NCBI RefSeq assembly: GCF_003369915.1
Contig: NC_046674.1
Location: 28,275,657-28,339,656, forward strand
DNA from: Drosophila miranda
Lineage: Eukaryota; Arthropoda; Insecta; Diptera; Drosophilidae
DNA length: 64,000 bases
Reading direction: 5' to 3'
Position numbers and translations under genes: made by a program. Positions 1 through 12,100 of this stretch are shown in pieces (position 1 is the first letter of the stretch; every line of letters starts with the position of its first letter). The notes under the pieces were generated by a model, which ran no database searches, was not told where the DNA came from, and saw only the letters and a list, made by a program, of their open reading frames with translations.

Positions 1-3000
1 TCTACAAGCCCAGTCCATGTCTGTGTCCATGTGGTATGTGGATGACCCAGGCTACAATACTTCAACAATACTTAACAATTAAGCACACAGAAGGGATTTG
101 CATTCGCTCTCCATCTCCATCACCTGCTTAACATTAGCCAAGGAGTATCCCAATCCTATAGCCAAATGTATCCCCCACCCTCCACTGGCATACAGGTTTC
201 CCGGTGCGTACGGCTAATCGGCAACCTGTCGACGTGCTAAGTGCCAAAAACTACTCTTTATATTCCACAGGATACTCAGGCACACGCACACGCACACCCA
301 TCCCCATCCCCAAACCCCTACCCATGCCCATATCCAGGCCCCATCCACAAGCAGGGCATAGGCACACGCAATCGCTGAAAAGCCACAAAGGGCAGGCGGC
401 TCCAATGATGAGATGAGCATGCATTGGTTGGCGCTGGGCGGTTTATGTGGAGCCCAAGCACACAGCAGACCTGAACCTAGACCTGGAGCCTGGAACCGTA
501 CGAACGGTTTACTCGCGATGCGTGCTGACAAATCGACGGCTAAGCCGAAACGTCAACACGTGGATAGCCAGAGCGAGAGACCGAAGCCAAACCAATCCAA
601 AGCTCAAGCTGAGACTCTGGAACCACAAGCCGACCATGGACCCATCGCCACCGAGATGGCCATGTCCGGAGCTGGAGTTGGAGCTGGAACCGACCAAACC
701 AAACCAAAATCACTATCAATTTGCGTTTGTAAATACATTTTAATGGCATTTCAAAGTGAAGCCGAGTTGACCCCGGCCATTGCCTCTGCCGCTGCCGCTG
801 CCGCTGTCCGGCCCAACCATTCTCCGGCGGTAATCAATTTGGAAATTTAGGCGCAATAGTCGCGGTCGTGTGTTCAGCGGTGATTCGGGAAAGAGTAAGA
901 GCAAACGCAGGAGCAGGAGCATCCACTGGAGCGCATGTGGGTGTGTGTTTGTGTGTGTGGGTTCGTGCTATGGCTGGGCATAGGCAGATCCGAATGACAC
1001 CGGAAATTCAAACTACTTCCTGTTTGTCGGTGGCATTCGTTAGTCGTGTTTCATTTTCGTTTGGATTTGCTTTTGGTCTGACGGATGATGGCTTGGCCTG
1101 CGATTTGATTTGTTTTCATTGTAACGAGCCTTTTATTAGCCCCAGTGCCCAGACCCTTCATCCTCTTTCCTTTCCTTTCCTTTTCCCAAGCCCTCGCCTC
1201 GCCAGCTCCAAATAGTCCCTCATGCTCCCATTCTATCCAGTCCCACATCCACATCCATCCATGTGCCTGTTATATTGGCTCTATTGTTGTTGCTGTTGCT
1301 GTTGCTGTGTCGTTGTGGCGCTGTTCGTTAAATGCAAACACCAAAAGGGTTTTCAAAAACAACAATCAACGCCAGCAGCAACCGACCGACCGACCGACCG
1401 TCCGACAGTCCAACCGACCAACAGAACGACCCACCCACCCATTCATCTGGCTACAGAGCTGCTCCACCGTCCAATCCGCCCACACCCCGGGCCAGGCCAG
1501 GGCGACGGGGGAGCCAGGAGGGAGCGATAGGAACGCCAACGGCAGGCAACCCGTTTCGATTCTGTTTGCCCAACACAGTGGCGGGCCACAGCAGTGGCCA
1601 TCTGCGCAGAACCGTCACGAACAGGAGGCCAAAAGCACCAGGCCTAGGATCTAGCCAAGTGCCCTGTGGTGTATGCTTTTTTAATTGTCTGACATTTCGC
1701 GTGCGGCTGTATGTGTGTGTGTGTGTGTGTGTTTGTGTGTGTGTCTGTCTGTGGAAGGAGTGGGTGCTTGTGTGTCTCTCGTTCTCTCTCTCTCTTTTTG
1801 TGTCTGTCTGTCTGTGTGTGTGTGTATGAATATTCCCGTTATTGTCAGTCTGTAGCAAAGCGATTTGCATACAAATTTGGCACGAAGTGTAAATATTTAA
1901 GCAGATACAAAGTGTGAGTATTAAATTTTTGATACTAATTAATTATGCATGTGTAAATTTTGCATTGAAAATTATTATAGCGCCATATTTTGGCCATATT
2001 TCCCCTCACCGCCCCCAAAGTCCACCCTCCGACATGTAGTCCCGGCGCGCTTTCGGCCAAATCAAATCATATGTTTGACAAACAAGAATCGTAACAAAAA
2101 CCTGATTGCCACCGATGCAGTCACCAATGGCATTTGTTTAGCAGACACCCAGGATGAACACGGACATAGACAAGCAGCACGGACTCTCGACTTTATTGGC
2201 CGCATAGTTGGACTAATTATGTAATTGGATTAAGCACTAGTCGCCCCCTTGGGGGAGAAGAGGAGTGCATGAGGCTTCTCATCCTCCTCATCACGTATGC
2301 ACAGTAATTGGTGCGAGGACCAAATCAGACCCCACCAAAGCCAGTGTGCTCTTAGACTTTTGACTCGCTTTGGGCCTTAAAATGTGACAGACAGAAGCTG
2401 GATGATCAGGAGGTGCAGGAGGAGCAGGAGTAGAAAGAAGTAAAGAAAGTGGAGGAGCGAGCCAAGGGCTCACGACAAAACATAACAAAACACTTCCAAG
2501 GGCAATAATAACAAAACATTAGGTGCGAACAAAACGACCCAGCAAATAGACAAACATGCCAGCAGCTCGAACAAAGAAGGAGATACAATGTAACTAACGC
2601 CTCGAAATGGCGGGATTCAGTTTGATTGGGATTGGGATTGGTATTGGAGACGGAGACGGAAATAGAGTTGGAGATGGAGCTGGATTTGTGGTTGTTGTTG
2701 TGGTTGTGGTTGGGGCCACAGCTCAAAGCAAACACAATGCGAAAAAAGGATATCAAACAAGAAATTCTATTAAAACTTTTTCACTTTTCGCCTTCAATGT
2801 CCTCGTCCCTGTCCCTGTCCCTGTTCTATCCGTAAGTGTTTGATTCAAAAGCCAAATATGCCAATAAATAATTTACTATATACACGTACAGAGGGGGTAC
2901 ATACACCATGCCACACAGTGCCACAGCGCGTCTCTATCCCGCATACTTAAAGCGCATTAGCCTGCTCGGAGTCCGAGTCCGAGAGCCAAACAGAAGAAAG

Positions 3001-3821
3001 AAGCCTTTTGGGAAGGAGGCAAGGCAGCGGCTGCATTGGAGATGATAGCCACCGATGAGAGAACGCTTAGGCCAAGTGTGGGAGGATTGGATTCGGTAGA
3101 GCACACACAAGCAGCGGCCACTGGACGAGACCCTAACATACCCTCTACACAATATCACCGCATACATAGCGAAAGATAAAGCCTTAGTCTTCGTCTTAGG
3201 GGCTAGTCGGTTGGATCTGCCCCAAGCTACCCTGCAGGAAGTAGCCAACGGACTTCGCCAGCGGCCGAGACAGCCCCAGCAAAGGGCGAATCTGTCTGCG
3301 AAAGTGTAATCTATGGCCCAGACCACTGCAGGCTATTTGTATTAATTTGTTGTTGGCGACTTTGTTGTCGGCGGCGCCTTTGCTGCTATTGAATATGAAG
3401 CGTCCACGGAGCTGCAGCCTCGAAAAATGCCCAAGAATTTGTCTCTGCTGCTGCCTTTGCAGGACTCCAAGTAAAGGATGCCGATAAAGTTCCTAAAAAG
3501 AGCCAGTTGGGAAGCAGCTGGCTCCTGGGTCTTCTTTTCTGAGTACTGCTTCTTACTCCACCCCTACCGGCACCTTTATTGCTGCTCCTCCAGCGTCGAG
3601 TATCGATGAAGCTCCGCTGGAGTCGAAGCCAAAGCTTATGCCTTGCTTAATCGTTTTGAATTAACAAACAAATCGGGACGTTTTTATTCTTTGAGGTACC
3701 CAAGAAAAACCTACTATAATTTTAGTTCCGCCGACAAAGCTCCAACCACCTAAAATGTGGTCCATGCCCCCAATAAACTTAAGGACAAAATTACACGAAC
3801 GAGCTTGACAAGGGAAAAAAA
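1..3821. other. Gene-poor intergenic or intronic DNA, no supported gene
   Basis: I see no open frame with splice signals or recognisable protein similarity here. Open frames on both strands are short, overlap each other and consist of low-complexity residues (His/Pro/Arg or Cys/Val runs from GT/CA tracts). The stretch contains GT microsatellites near 1711-1744 and 1801-1825, pyrimidine-rich runs near 1160-1210, and purine-rich runs near 2410-2460 and 2630-2690. It could be intergenic DNA or part of a long intron of a gene outside the window. Confidence 0.5.
1711..1744. repeat. GT microsatellite
   Basis: Nearly pure GT dinucleotide tract with one interruption, followed at 1801-1825 by a second GT/CT-rich tract. 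Typical non-coding Drosophila microsatellite. Confidence 0.85.
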
Positions 3822-3894
3822 TCTTTCCGCCCGGGATCGAGCCGGGGGCCTTCTGCGAGTTAGGCAGATGTGATAACCGCTACACCACGGAAAC
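3822..3894 (-). tRNA. tRNA-Val (anticodon AAC), possibly decayed
   Basis: Reading the minus strand, a 73-nt tRNA cloverleaf starts GTTTCCGTGGTGTAGCGGTT (acceptor 5' strand plus the D-arm A box). It has an anticodon stem TCTGC/GCAGA around the loop CTAACTC (anticodon AAC, valine), a T arm, and a 3' run of seven T residues after one GA, a Pol III terminator. Three positions are unusual. The base after the anticodon (position 37) is T rather than a purine. The T loop begins CTC rather than TTC. The last acceptor base (72) is G, so it cannot pair with G1. It is either a diverged functional copy or a tRNA pseudogene. Confidence 0.75.
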
Positions 3895-4005
3895 GCCTTG
3901 ATCTCTGCCGTCGTGGCGTACTACTAGAGAGAAGTCAGAGGGATTCCCTACTCCCTGTAGCCAGAGGGGAAGCCGAATACTGATCTGTCGCCACCTACAT
4001 GCATA

Positions 4006-4076
4006 GCATCGGTGGTTCAGTGGTAGAATGCTCGCCTGCCACGCGGGCGGCCCGGGTTCGATTCCCGGCCGATGCA
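4006..4076 (+). tRNA. tRNA-Gly (anticodon GCC)
   Basis: A 71-nt cloverleaf begins GCATCGGTGGTTCAGTGGTA and ends CCGATGC plus discriminator A. The acceptor stem GCATCGG pairs perfectly with CCGATGC. The anticodon loop reads CTGCCAC with anticodon GCC (glycine). The B box GGTTCGATTCC is intact, and a seven-T Pol III terminator lies at 4086-4092. All conserved positions look normal, in contrast to the tRNA-Val 110 bp upstream. It supplies glycyl-tRNA for GGC/GGU codons. Confidence 0.95.
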
Positions 4077-4109
4077 GATATACACTTTTTTTCGTTATAG
4101 TTGGTCTTA

Positions 4110-5171
4110 TTATACCCGATACTCAAAATGAGTATTGGGGTATATTAGATTTGTGGTAAAAGTGGATGTGTGTAACGTCCAGAAGGAATCGTTTCCGACC
4201 CCATAAAGTATATATATTCTTGATCAGCATCAATAGCCGAGTCGATTGAGCCCTGTCTGTCTGTCCGTCCGTCCGTCTGTCCGTCTGTCCGTCCCCTTCA
4301 GCGCCTAGTGCTCAAAGACTATAAGAGCTAGAGCAACGATGTTTTGGATCCAGACTTCTGTGATATGTCACTGCTACAAAAATATTTCAAAACTTCGCCC
4401 CGCCCACTTCCGCCCCCACAAAGAACGAAAATCTGTGGCATCCACAATTTTAAAGATATGAGAAAACCAAAAACGTAGAATTGTAGAGAATGACCATATC
4501 TTTAAGACTGCGGAATTTGAATTGGATCGTATTATTATTATAGCCAGCATCAAGAAAACAATTTCATTTTTTCTCGCCCTGTCTCTCTCTAACACACACG
4601 TAGCATAGGCGGCTTTGCTTAGAGTAAAACATTAGCGCCTAGATCTCAGAGACTACAAAAGCTAGAGCAACCAAATTTGGTATCCACACTCCTAATATAT
4701 CGGACCGAGACGAGTTTGTTGCAAAATTTCGCCACACCCCCTTCCGCCCCCGCAAAGGACGAAAATCTGGGGATATTCAAAAATCTCAGAGACTTTTAAG
4801 GCTAGAATAACCAAACGTGTATCTCAAAATTTCGCCCCACCCCCTTCCGCCCACACAAAGGACGAAAATCTGTTGCATCCACAATATTGCACATTCGAGA
4901 AAACTAAAAACGCAGAATCATAGATAATGACCATATCTATCAGATTGCTGAATCTGGATCAGATCAGATCATTTTTATAGTCAATAGGAACAAATCAATT
5001 TGCAGTGGCTACGCAGCGCCCGACGTCACGCTCAGACTGACTTTCTGTCTCTCTCGCACGCACTCTTTGTCGTGTCGTTTAATATTAGCGGCGTCTGCCG
5101 GAGGAGAGCCATACTGACTTAGTATCGGGTATAACCGTAGAGTTGCGGTGTCCGCAGCAACTCACAACGTT
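4110..5171. mobile_element. Dispersed non-coding repeat with terminal inverted repeats, copy A
   Basis: The left end reads TTATACCCGATACT and the right end AGTATCGGGTATAA (5121-5134), a 14-bp perfect inverted terminal repeat. The left end also contains its own inverted repeat around 4113-4145. The shared sequence continues past the right terminal repeat to CACAACGTT near 5171, because copy B (30275-30793) has the same tail. Inside are a CTGTCCGTCC-type tract (4255-4295) and two to three tandem copies of a module containing TTCCGCCC, GGACGAAAATCTG and AGAGCTAGAGCAAC (about 4300-4570, 4630-4800, 4810-4975). No coding capacity is visible. It behaves like a non-autonomous DNA element; I cannot name the family. 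Confidence 0.75.
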
Positions 5172-5559
5172 CCCCCTCGTTGTTTTTACAATTTATTTAA
5201 ATATCAATATAGTCCTAATACTATGCTATATTATAGAAATAACCTTTACGAATAACGTTTCAGCTATGCAATTTTCGCCTATTTATTGGTGTTCATGAAC
5301 GTGAACAGGAACCGACAGTAGGTATCTCTAGGAGGAATGAGCGTGGGCACAAGTGCCGCAAATCGCACCTTTTCTTAGCGATGGTCTTAATTTTAATTAA
5401 GTTATATTTTCTTATGCGTAGTTCATAAGTTTGGAAAATAAGACAGTTCTTATTAAACACTCACCTCATTAATATTTGGATTCATCATTGATCTGGAAAA
5501 TGGAAGTCGCGTCAAGAAATGGCTTCGAATGAGATAATATTTTATACTTTTTGGGTAAC
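5172..5559. other. No feature seen
   Basis: AT-rich sequence between the repeat element and the mariner remnant. No open frame, RNA or motif that I can support. Confidence 0.4.
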
Positions 5560-6062
5560 GACAGATGTACGACGGTGGTCTGATAAGTACTTAACCTCAC
5601 CGCCCGATGGTGCCAGTATCGCAAAAAAGATTTACTATCGTGCAGTTCTTTTAGACGGCTGCTGTCAAAATTGTAGACGATTCGGACTCGTAGTTTTTTT
5701 TTGACCACGTGTGGAAGCGGGCTTATCCGCTGATGTTATAAAACTGAAAAAAAAAAACAAAATCTCGTGCTCCGAAGAAGGCGAAGACTTATCAGCCGAT
5801 AAGGTGATGGCCACCGTTTTATGGGATTCACAAGGTGTGATGTGCATTGACTACCTGGAGAAGGGCAAAGCTATCACAGGACTCTACTATATCGAACTAT
5901 TGGGGCGATTGGACGCCGAGTTACAGAAAAAATGGTCCCATTTGTCGAAGAAAAAAGTGTTCTTTCACCATGACAACGCCCGGGCTCACACCTCCGACGC
6001 GTCGCGACGTCGCCACGGCCAAATTGCCCCATCCACCGTATTCTCCAGATTTGGCCCATATT
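5560..6062 (+). pseudogene. Broken mariner-family transposase remnant
   Basis: The 5' part (about 5560-5640) resembles the start of a mariner copy in nucleotide sequence (TGGTCTGATAAGTACTTA followed by a CACCGCCCGATGG-like block). From 5804 to 6000 a frame encodes transposase core motifs: KVMATVLWDSQGV, DYLEKGKAITG, and HHDNARAHTS with the second catalytic Asp of the DD34D triad. At about 6005 the homologous reading shifts to another frame (ATAKLPHPPYSPDLAHIF), so there is a frameshift. The copy stops before the third catalytic Asp, where sequence related to the dispersed repeat begins. The N-terminal DNA-binding part is also missing or scrambled. It is a dead fossil element. Confidence 0.85.
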
Positions 6063-6150
6063 TTTGAGGGTTTAGATCTCAGAGACTATATAACCTACAG
6101 CAAACCAATGTTGTATCCGCTCTCCTGTGATGTGTGCGTATCCTCCAAAA
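6063..6150. repeat. Fragment related to the dispersed repeat of copy A
   Basis: The run AGATCTCAGAGACTATA followed by a CCAATGTTGTATCCGC-like block and CTCCTGTGATGTG matches the internal module of copies A and B (compare 4640-4700 and 30450-30510). It abuts the truncated mariner remnant directly, so the repeat probably inserted into or recombined with that copy. Confidence 0.6.
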
Positions 6151-9100
6151 TGCTACAGAAAACGGAACAGTTTTGTGTTTTGCGATAACAGGAGCACCAA
6201 TTTTTCCGTTTTCAAAAGTAAATCCGAAAGTGTTTGCAAAGTGAAAGATTGCAAGTGCCAAGAGGATATAACCACCTAATGACCTATTTGATAAGAGAGG
6301 TAAAATATTTAATCTGTTTCCATGTTTCCACTTCGGATTTATATTCCGCTACATATGCCACTCTCTCTCCAACACCAGAAGTTACACCTCGCTCCCCTCC
6401 GCCAAAGAGCGCTCACTGCACGAGAAAAAGCGTGTGAGTGAGTATGAGTAAGCGCGTGGAAGGGGCTTACGTAGTTACTGCAAGATCAAGATCATCAAGA
6501 TCCCGATACACAGTTTCCATCTACGAAAAATATTGTATTGTTGAGTTTAAGATATTTGATTTTGAGTATACAGAACAATTCATTTGGATCCAGTAGATTT
6601 TTTAGCTGTTTTGAATCCAATATACATAGGTAGGCCCCAGGACCTATCACGAACATTGCAGAAACAACTCGTAGTTCATATAACACGAACATTACGACTA
6701 GCCGGTAGCATTTCTTATAATTTTTCGATTTTGCAAACAATTTCGCACTGTCCAACGAGTCCAAATGCTGACATCGAAAGCTAAAGATTCGAATGGACAG
6801 TACGTTTTCTTCCTGCTGTAGTAGTGTCAGATCCGAGCACCATTCAGTTCATCAGTGGGCTTTTTTAAGTGGACGGACGGACGGATGGACAGGCCATCAT
6901 CCTATCTCCGCCTTTCGAGCGCGGCGGCTGTTAGGGGAAGCACATCGGATAGCCGCCAAGAAAGAATGGAAAACGGAAGGAAAACTTGCAAAGCTTTTCA
7001 TCCAATTAGAAAGTGTAGTTTCATTGTTAATTGCTCCATCAGAGAATCTGTGGACGGATCTGAGGATGGGAACACACTCCATCGTAAGAACTTAACTTTT
7101 CCCTTCCCCTTCCTTCCCTTCTCCCTTCTCTCTCATCCCGCATGCCCAATGAGTTGTAATTAACTTTATCCGAAAATCTTTGCCGCCGCAACGGTCGAGT
7201 GCTGTTCGGGGCAGGGGAAGTAGACCACGGCAGAGACTGGGGGCAGGGGACGCCGGCTGATGGCTCGTTAGGCCGGATCCGAGTCTCGTCTCGTCTTGTC
7301 TGTTCGCACTGTCCAAGTGTTGGCGTTTTTATTGAGTTAAGAAGCTGAAGTTATGTAAAGATGCCCTAATTTATGACCGCTGGTTCGTGTGGATGCTATT
7401 CCGAATTGGTTCGTGGGATAAGCCACGATATGGACCACATTCCATTGCCACTGCCGTATGAACGCCTCAGAGCAGAGCGACAGTGGGTGGTCGGTCGGTC
7501 ACTTGATGTATGCGAGTTCCACGTGGCAGAAACACTTGGAGCCCCTCAACACCTCCTTCTGCCGACCGTTCTCTGTGTTTGCTTTTGCTTGTTTTACTTT
7601 CAGAAATTTCGCCCATTCGCCCGTTCGCCCGTTCTCCTGAACAGCCTGAACAGTCTCTGCTGCGGATTGGCTTGGCTTGGCTTCGCTACTGGTTCCTGCT
7701 CCTTGGAGAACCGTTGTTGCTGTTGGTTTTTGTTGTTGGTGCTGCTTGTTCCGTTTCCTGATTATTTCTGTAATTGTTGTTTAAGTTGTTGCGGCTACAT
7801 TGGCGCACTTCCGCTGTGTGTGTGTGTGTGTGTGTGTGCCAGCGTCTTAGCTGCCGCTTTCGAGCGTGATTTAATTGAAATCAATTAGCGGTAATGAGTG
7901 GTCATTAAGCTGGCTTAGTGCTCATCGTTGTGCCCCTATCCGCTTCCCCTTCCCCTATCCTGCCCAATCCCTTTTCCAGCCAGCGCGTCAGTTCATTTCC
8001 TTTTGTGGCACTTGGCCAATGCTAATGCGGGACTCCACTTTGGATGAGAGTGGAATTGAAATGAGTTGAGAGTTCAGAATTCTCGTTACAAGTTTGTCCA
8101 AGCGGCCCCAAGGGACATATGCAGACCAATATTTAAACAGAATTTAATGCAAATTGAACGCAAACTTTACTAAATATATTTCAATTAGGCAGACCAGCAA
8201 GGAGTAATCACTAACAATAACAAATTAACTGCTCCACATGCAAACTAGGCCCCCAGAAGCCATTCCATCCGCATCCAAGGTCTCAATTTGCTTCCACGGA
8301 TGGGCGGGCCTCCCCTTCGTGTTCCATGCCACAGAAACCGGCCACTACGTCCAGCAGTTCACATATTAAATGAAGGCATAACATTTGCCTTCCACAAACG
8401 CAACCAAAAGTATTTCTGCCACACTGCCTGCTGCTGCTGCTGCTGCTGCTCATTCTACTGCTGGAGAGAACATTGCGAAAATGGCGGATGAACAGTTGGT
8501 TGGTCGCACTTATAAGTGCATGGCAGCTGGGCGGCGGGGAAGGGGCAGGGGCAACAGCGTAGGGCAACTTTTTAACTGGGTTTTTAGCATTGCCTTCGTT
8601 TTGCCTGAGAGACCGAGCCGACCCGACCCCCGTTTGCACGGCGGTTGGCTCAGTGTTGCTCCACTTGGCAAAACGTTACATCCTTTGCTTTGTCGTTGTT
8701 CCTGCCGGCTCCTCTTCTGTGCTCTGCTTTCCTTTCCTTTTTTTTTGGAAATTGTTTTGCTGTTTATTGCAAAATTACACAAAAACAATGCACGTTGATG
8801 AAGACGGCAGCAGACGCTGTGAGAGAAGCAAGAAGCAGCCTTCCGATGATGACGCTGGCGAGATGTCGAAGAGGCAAAGGCAAAACCAAAAGCAAAAGCT
8901 CCAAAACAAAAGAGAGATAACGGTGCAGAGGTCGGGCCGTGGGTCCGGGGGGCCGGGTGTGTGTATGTGTGTCAGTGCAACTGCAGGCCAAAAGGAGCTG
9001 CAGAAGTATATGCGAGGGTGGGAGGAGCAGCAGAGGAGGGAACAGCAGTGCGGTATGAGGGCGTGAGAGGAGGCAGCACAAAATAAAAACTTTCCGAAAT

Positions 9101-12100
9101 GGGAAAACTTTTTTCTTCAACGAGGACAACGCAGGACAACCAGCAGAAGCATCGGACCTGCAGGACCGTGGCTCGGACGGGGCAGCGGGACGAGGGGAAT
9201 GCGAATGCCAGTAACGAGCCAAGTTGAAAAATCTTTATTGTGTATCAAACCATTTGTATTAATTAGAAGCGGCAGCGGCAGCAAAATAATTACAACAATG
9301 CAAAAGGAAACCAAGGCACACACAGAGAGAGAAACCGAAAAACGACGACAGCAACTACCAACAAATGGGGGCACGGACACTGGCACGGGAACGGGCACGA
9401 CAGCAACAAAACAATTTCCTCGGACTACTGCTAGTACTACTGCACAAAATATATTTCACTGGCGGGAGAGCCGTGAAACCAAAGCCCCCAATGGACATGT
9501 AAATATGTGTGTGTGTGTGTGTGTGTGTGGTGCAGCAGCTCGACCTTTGCAGGCCGATTGCGGGACCCAAACTGTCGCCAAGCGCAAAGTGGGAAAGGGT
9601 GATAGGAGGACAGGGACACCTGGCTAGCGGAAAAGCCAAGGCCAATTAGGCAGCGTTGGGACACACGAGACACGAAACGCGAAACACGAGCAGGTAGCCT
9701 TGCAAGCAATGAAGAAGAGCTGACAGATACCCAGCACCAACTCCAAGTCCGAGGTACGTACCAGTGGCTCATAAAAGTCCCACTGGGTACCCCAATATTG
9801 AATCGCAGCCATCCGTGTGGAGGGGGGGGGGGGATATGAGACTATTCTGCAAAGCAGAGCAGCAGCGATAATAAACTTATTTATTGCATAGTTTATGCAC
9901 TGGAGATATCACTCATACGACATGGGTGTCGCACATTTAACATGCACCCACCCTGGTGTAAAATGCGATACGGCTACAAGTTGCGAAAAGAGCGAGAGGA
10001 CTCTCAGACGGTGGACGGCAGACGACAGACAGCACACTCGTGCAAGACTCGTGCAAGTTAATGCGACACACACTTATAGTCGTCGCACAAACCCTCTTGT
10101 ATCTTTTGCATGGGGCTGGTGGGTTGGGGAGTATGTGTATCGAATAGACGCACGATATAACTACAGAAATATAAGTAGGTACAAGCATAATGCGATCGTA
10201 AAAAGGCTTTTCATTGCGAGCATAAAGTATTAAGCTACTTTGCAGCATCTTTGCATGCATTACCGAGGATAATACACAGACAAACGTCACAGGACCCGTA
10301 CGAGTGCCACAAGCAGTCCCCTCCACGCCCACGCCCACGACCACTCGCACTCACACTCACACTCCTGCCACCAGCTGCCATCTCTTCTCACATATACACC
10401 AGCACGTATCCTTCGTCCAGATTAGTAGACACACATGTGGAGCCCACATGCAGTCGGGGACGAACTCTCCCGTCACTGTATAGTATAGGCCCAGGCCCCT
10501 CTCTACCCTGGCTGCCATCATGGAACATATTTCTGAAGTTTACGAGCAGAGTCTCCACCAAAAAAGACCGAGTGTTTGTGCCCCAAAAACGGATTGAGCA
10601 AAAAGACAATGCGCGAAATTGAATCTCCTGTCATCGTCTCTACGTACATATGTATGTACATATATGTATCTATCTCGTATGTAAGTTGCCGAAGAAAATG
10701 AAATTGCCATTAACTGAGTCAGTCTAGGGCTGGGGCGGGCTGAGTTCTAGTGGGGAAACTGGGGACTAAGTCTGGGATTGCGACTCAGACTATTGCAGTC
10801 GAGAAGGAGACCAAAGACAATCCGAAATTTATGAAATAAACTCAGTTTTTCTCCTTCAACGAGAGCTCTGAGAGCTGCTGCTTGAAGACTCCGATTCCCG
10901 CACGGAAGGATGAATTTACAAGCGTCTCGCAATGGCCCAAAAAGGATATTTATTGCCGTTGCACTAGGTCCAGGCTGTGGTCACGGATACAAACTTGGCA
11001 AGAGAACGACACATTCACGGTGTGTCATTTGTGGCATTCCCATATGGATCTGTGTATAAATACATTTTTGTCCCGCGCTTGTTTATTTGGCGACTTCACT
11101 CCGGTTTCCAGGACTCTCCCACACAGTCCCACGCCACTTACATACATACATTGACGTGCGTGCAACACACACACTCACAAGGACACGCTGCTCAGTTGTA
11201 CGGCTGGACCTGAGCCGGGGCCGGCGACATTTTCGTTTTGGCATTTCGCATGCAATTTGCAGTTCATTGATTCGGAAGTTTTCCCATTTAACTTAAGCCT
11301 CTTTAACAATCCTATTGACGCAAATTTCTACTTACCGCTACCCCAGACTCATGCCCCTGGCACTGCCACAGTGCCACAGACCCGGCCACCGATACTGCTG
11401 TCCTATAGCCGTCTGTCCTGCTGTCCTGCTGTCCTGCCCACCTGCAGGTCTCGTATCTCCACCGCTTCAGGTGCGCCGCCTTTGATTGCCGTCCACCTAA
11501 GAGTCCACTTAGACGGACCATCTGCTCAGTCGGTGAACCACTCGGGCATATGGCCATTTCCATCCCCATTGCCATTCCCATATCCATTCTGCCTGCTCGA
11601 TAATTATAATAATGTCAATAGACAGCGGAACACGGGAGTAGGGGGGAGGTCAGTGGGCAAACGGCGAATGGACAATGGCCAAAAGGACGGCCATCTAATT
11701 GTCGGCGCTGCTGGACATGCACGGATTCCAATTATCGTACTCTCTGAGCTTCTGCAGCTGTCGCAGACTGCGATGCGAATCCACGTTTTGTACTCAAAGT
11801 AAAAGCCGCTTGTGGCACTCTCGAGACATGCCCCAAATCGGATCGATTTCCACTTGCCTCGAAATCGCTCTCAGAATAGCAGATGAAAGTGAAAATGCAT
11901 TTTCAGCTGACCACCGATCTACTGGCTGTCTCCAAAGAGCACTTTTGAGACTCCCGAGCACTTAAATGATCATCAAGGAGAGAGCCATGGGAGAGCTCCA
12001 TCAGCATCAGCATCAGCCTGAGGCAGCAGCATCAGCATCAATAAGCCTGGCCGGCCATGTGCAACAAGAGCCAGCAAGGACGACTCTGAAATATTCCTTC

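Noticed and set aside
1145..1870. Long open frames on both strands with Pro/Arg/His and Cys/Val runs
   Set aside because: They are translations of microsatellite and CCGA-type repeats, overlap in several frames and lack splice or promoter context.
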